14,098 bases of DNA from Burkholderiaceae bacterium (GTDB lineage: Bacteria; Pseudomonadota; Gammaproteobacteria; Burkholderiales; Burkholderiaceae), in the NCBI GenBank assembly GCA_023253905.1, contig JALREG010000191.1:1-14098 (forward strand), given 5' to 3'. Position numbers and translations under genes: made by a program. Under the pieces are notes generated by a model that made no database searches, was not told the DNA's origin, and saw nothing but the letters and a program-made list of their open reading frames with translations. Positions 12,722 through 14,098 of this stretch are shown here, in pieces (position 1 is the stretch's first letter; each line of letters begins with the position of its first letter).

Positions 12722-14098
12722 TCAGATTGTGACCACCCGGCGGCGACGCGTGTTCCAGGCGAGGAGCGCCACCACGACGATCAGCGCCGGCACCAGCAGC
12801 AGGTTCACCAGCCGGGTGTTTCGCTGAAGTGACTCACTCTCGGCACGCAGCTCGCGACGCACCTCCTTCAGTTCACGACGGGCTTCAGCGCTTTTCTTAC
12901 GGAACTCATCCAGCTCGGTCTGCTGCTCGGCGGTAAGCGTACTGGTGCTGGCGTTGGGCCCGCGCGCCTTCTGCAGTTCCTGCAATTTCTGCTGGGTTTT
13001 CTGCAGGTTTTCCTCGAGCTCTGCGATCCTGCCGATGTAGTCCTGGGCCGCGCGCGCCTCCATCTCGTTGATGAGCGTAAACGGCCGCGACACCACCGCA
13101 CGCGCGCGCGCCCGGATGAGGTCGGTCGCACCCGCCATCTGATCGATGACCGCCTGCGCGAAGGCGAGGTTCCCGTTGGCGGGCACCACGATCCGCCGGC
13201 CGAACACCTCGCCGATCTGCACTGCTGCGCCGTCTTGGACGAAGTCGCTGTCACCCACCAGCACTACCGCGCCCTCACCCGTGGCTTCCTTCAGACGCTG
13301 CTCGGGCCCCTCTTTGATGCCCTCGGGATACGCGGTCGGGAATTTACCCAGCAGCTTGATCGCGATGGCCTGCTCTGCTCCGCTCGGCTTGAAGCCGCGA
13401 ACCGATTTTTCGCCCGGCTCGGCTGCAATGGCCGACTCGATCATCATGGAGACCTGGGACGAGCGCAGCAACACGCTCTGCGTGAGCCCTGACACGGGTT
13501 TGCCGCCAAATGCGCCGGTGAACGCAAAGAGCAGTCGCCCGACGCCCTGGGTGGCCACCTCATCCGGGTTCATCGCTTCATCCTGCAGCGTGAGCACTGC
13601 CGGCATGGCACGTGGCCCCGCGCCTGACAGATAGCGCAGGTCGGCGAGCACCTTGTCGTCCTTGTACTCGATCCCCCAGGCTTTCAAAAGGGGGTCGAGC
13701 GATGACGAGGTGCCACCGGGCGAGCCCATCATCGGCCCGAGCGGGTCGAAGTAAGCCTTCGGATCAAGGAAGGCGATCAGGCGGCCACCGCGCAGCACGA
13801 ACTGATCCAGCGCAAACAGCGCCGGCTCGGAAATGCCACGCGGATGGATCACCAGCAGCGTCTTGATCTCGGCATCAATCGCCTTGGCGTCGAATCCGAT
13901 CTGCTTGATCTCGAAATCGCGCTCAAGCTCGTTGATGAACGCCCACTTTTCGGAGGGCGGCATGCCCATCTGCGGCATACCGCGCGAACCAAACGCAGGG
14001 AGCGGCGTCATGAGACCAATGACGGGCTTGGTCTTGGCCCCGGCACGCGCCACCGCACGGACGATGTCGTATTCGAGCAGCCGCTCGCGATCCAGGTT
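12722..14098 (-). CDS. GldG / ABC_transp_aux family protein (partial, N-terminus beyond the right edge)
   Basis: 458 C-terminal residues are in the window; the reading frame stays open to the edge (LDRERLLEYDIVRAVARAG), so the GTG at 14053 is internal. The protein belongs to the auxiliary component family of GldA/GldF-type ABC transporters (ABC_transp_aux). It shows the characteristic KPVIGLMTPLPAF, LLVIHPRGISEPALFALDQFVLRGGRLIAFLDPKAYFD, and VVLVGDSDFVQDG stretches. A charged Gln/Glu/Lys-rich coiled coil follows (about 13050 down to 12830, ELEENLQKTQQKLQELQ), then one C-terminal membrane segment (LLLVPALIVVVALLAW) and an Arg-rich cytosolic tail. The bulk is therefore periplasmic. The ABC permease and ATPase would be expected to the right of the window. 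A DUF4340 gene, a common downstream partner, is absent here. The role in most bacteria, outside gliding, is unknown. Confidence 0.88.
   Translation of the reverse strand, partial: NLDRERLLEYDIVRAVARAGAKTKPVIGLMTPLPAFGSRGMPQMGMPPSEKWAFINELERDFEIKQIGFDAKAIDAEIKTLLVIHPRGISEPALFALDQFVLRGGRLIAFLDPKAYFDPLGPMMGSPGGTSSSLDPLLKAWGIEYKDDKVLADLRYLSGAGPRAMPAVLTLQDEAMNPDEVATQGVGRLLFAFTGAFGGKPVSGLTQSVLLRSSQVSMMIESAIAAEPGEKSVRGFKPSGAEQAIAIKLLGKFPTAYPEGIKEGPEQRLKEATGEGAVVLVGDSDFVQDGAAVQIGEVFGRRIVVPANGNLAFAQAVIDQMAGATDLIRARARAVVSRPFTLINEMEARAAQDYIGRIAELEENLQKTQQKLQELQKARGPNASTSTLTAEQQTELDEFRKKSAEARRELKEVRRELRAESESLQRNTRLVNLLLVPALIVVVALLAWNTRRRRVVTI

Overview
The window is a GC-rich piece of a bacterial chromosome. 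Gene types (ThrH, fused MFS/spermidine synthase, DUF2939, lone NMT1/SsuA-like binding protein), strong G/C third-position bias and GTG/TTG starts suggest a betaproteobacterium, probably Burkholderiales. That placement is inferred from gene content only; there is no rRNA or marker gene. I see no tRNA, rRNA, CRISPR array, transposase, integrase or phage gene. Most of the region reads as ordinary, densely packed chromosomal metabolism with short mixed-strand transcription units.

Left part (1-1304): a cut-off XRE-type regulator on the minus strand diverges from a small unknown protein and a ccmH-like gene on the plus strand. The gap between them is an AT-rich island with a possible operator (8-bp inverted repeat) around a candidate promoter. 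The CcmH-like protein has its redox motif and C-terminal membrane segment but no signal peptide and no other ccm genes around it.

1308-4220, minus strand: a gentisate 1,2-dioxygenase-like cupin protein, then thrH (HAD phosphatase/phosphotransferase), whose end overlaps an MFS transporter starting at TTG. thrH and the transporter look translationally coupled.

4221-8082: a cation/proton antiporter of the CPA2 type diverges from the cupin gene across 85 bp holding a 15-bp palindrome. It ends in a 13-bp tail-to-tail overlap with an orphan ABC-type substrate-binding protein. A glutathione S-transferase and an NADPH-dependent FMN reductase-like flavoprotein follow as a probable plus-strand pair.

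8080-10436: a DUF2939 protein with a repetitive Gly/Ala insert and a VOC (glyoxalase/extradiol fold) protein lie on the minus strand. A fumarylacetoacetate hydrolase-family enzyme diverges from them behind the best promoter of the window.

10437-14098: a fused MFS/spermidine synthase-like membrane protein follows an intergenic stretch full of hairpins. It converges on a GldG/ABC_transp_aux-family protein that runs off the right edge, with a 13-bp hairpin between the two.

Functionally, a ring-cleavage-type cupin, a GST, a flavoprotein, a VOC protein and an FAH-family enzyme in 7 kb hint at aromatic-acid breakdown, but they sit in separate transcription units and need not form one pathway. I did not find a convincing new multi-gene system. 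The least ordinary items are the export-signal-less orphan CcmH, the XRE/small-ORF control region, the repeat-expanded DUF2939 protein and the competing hairpins before the spermidine synthase-like gene.
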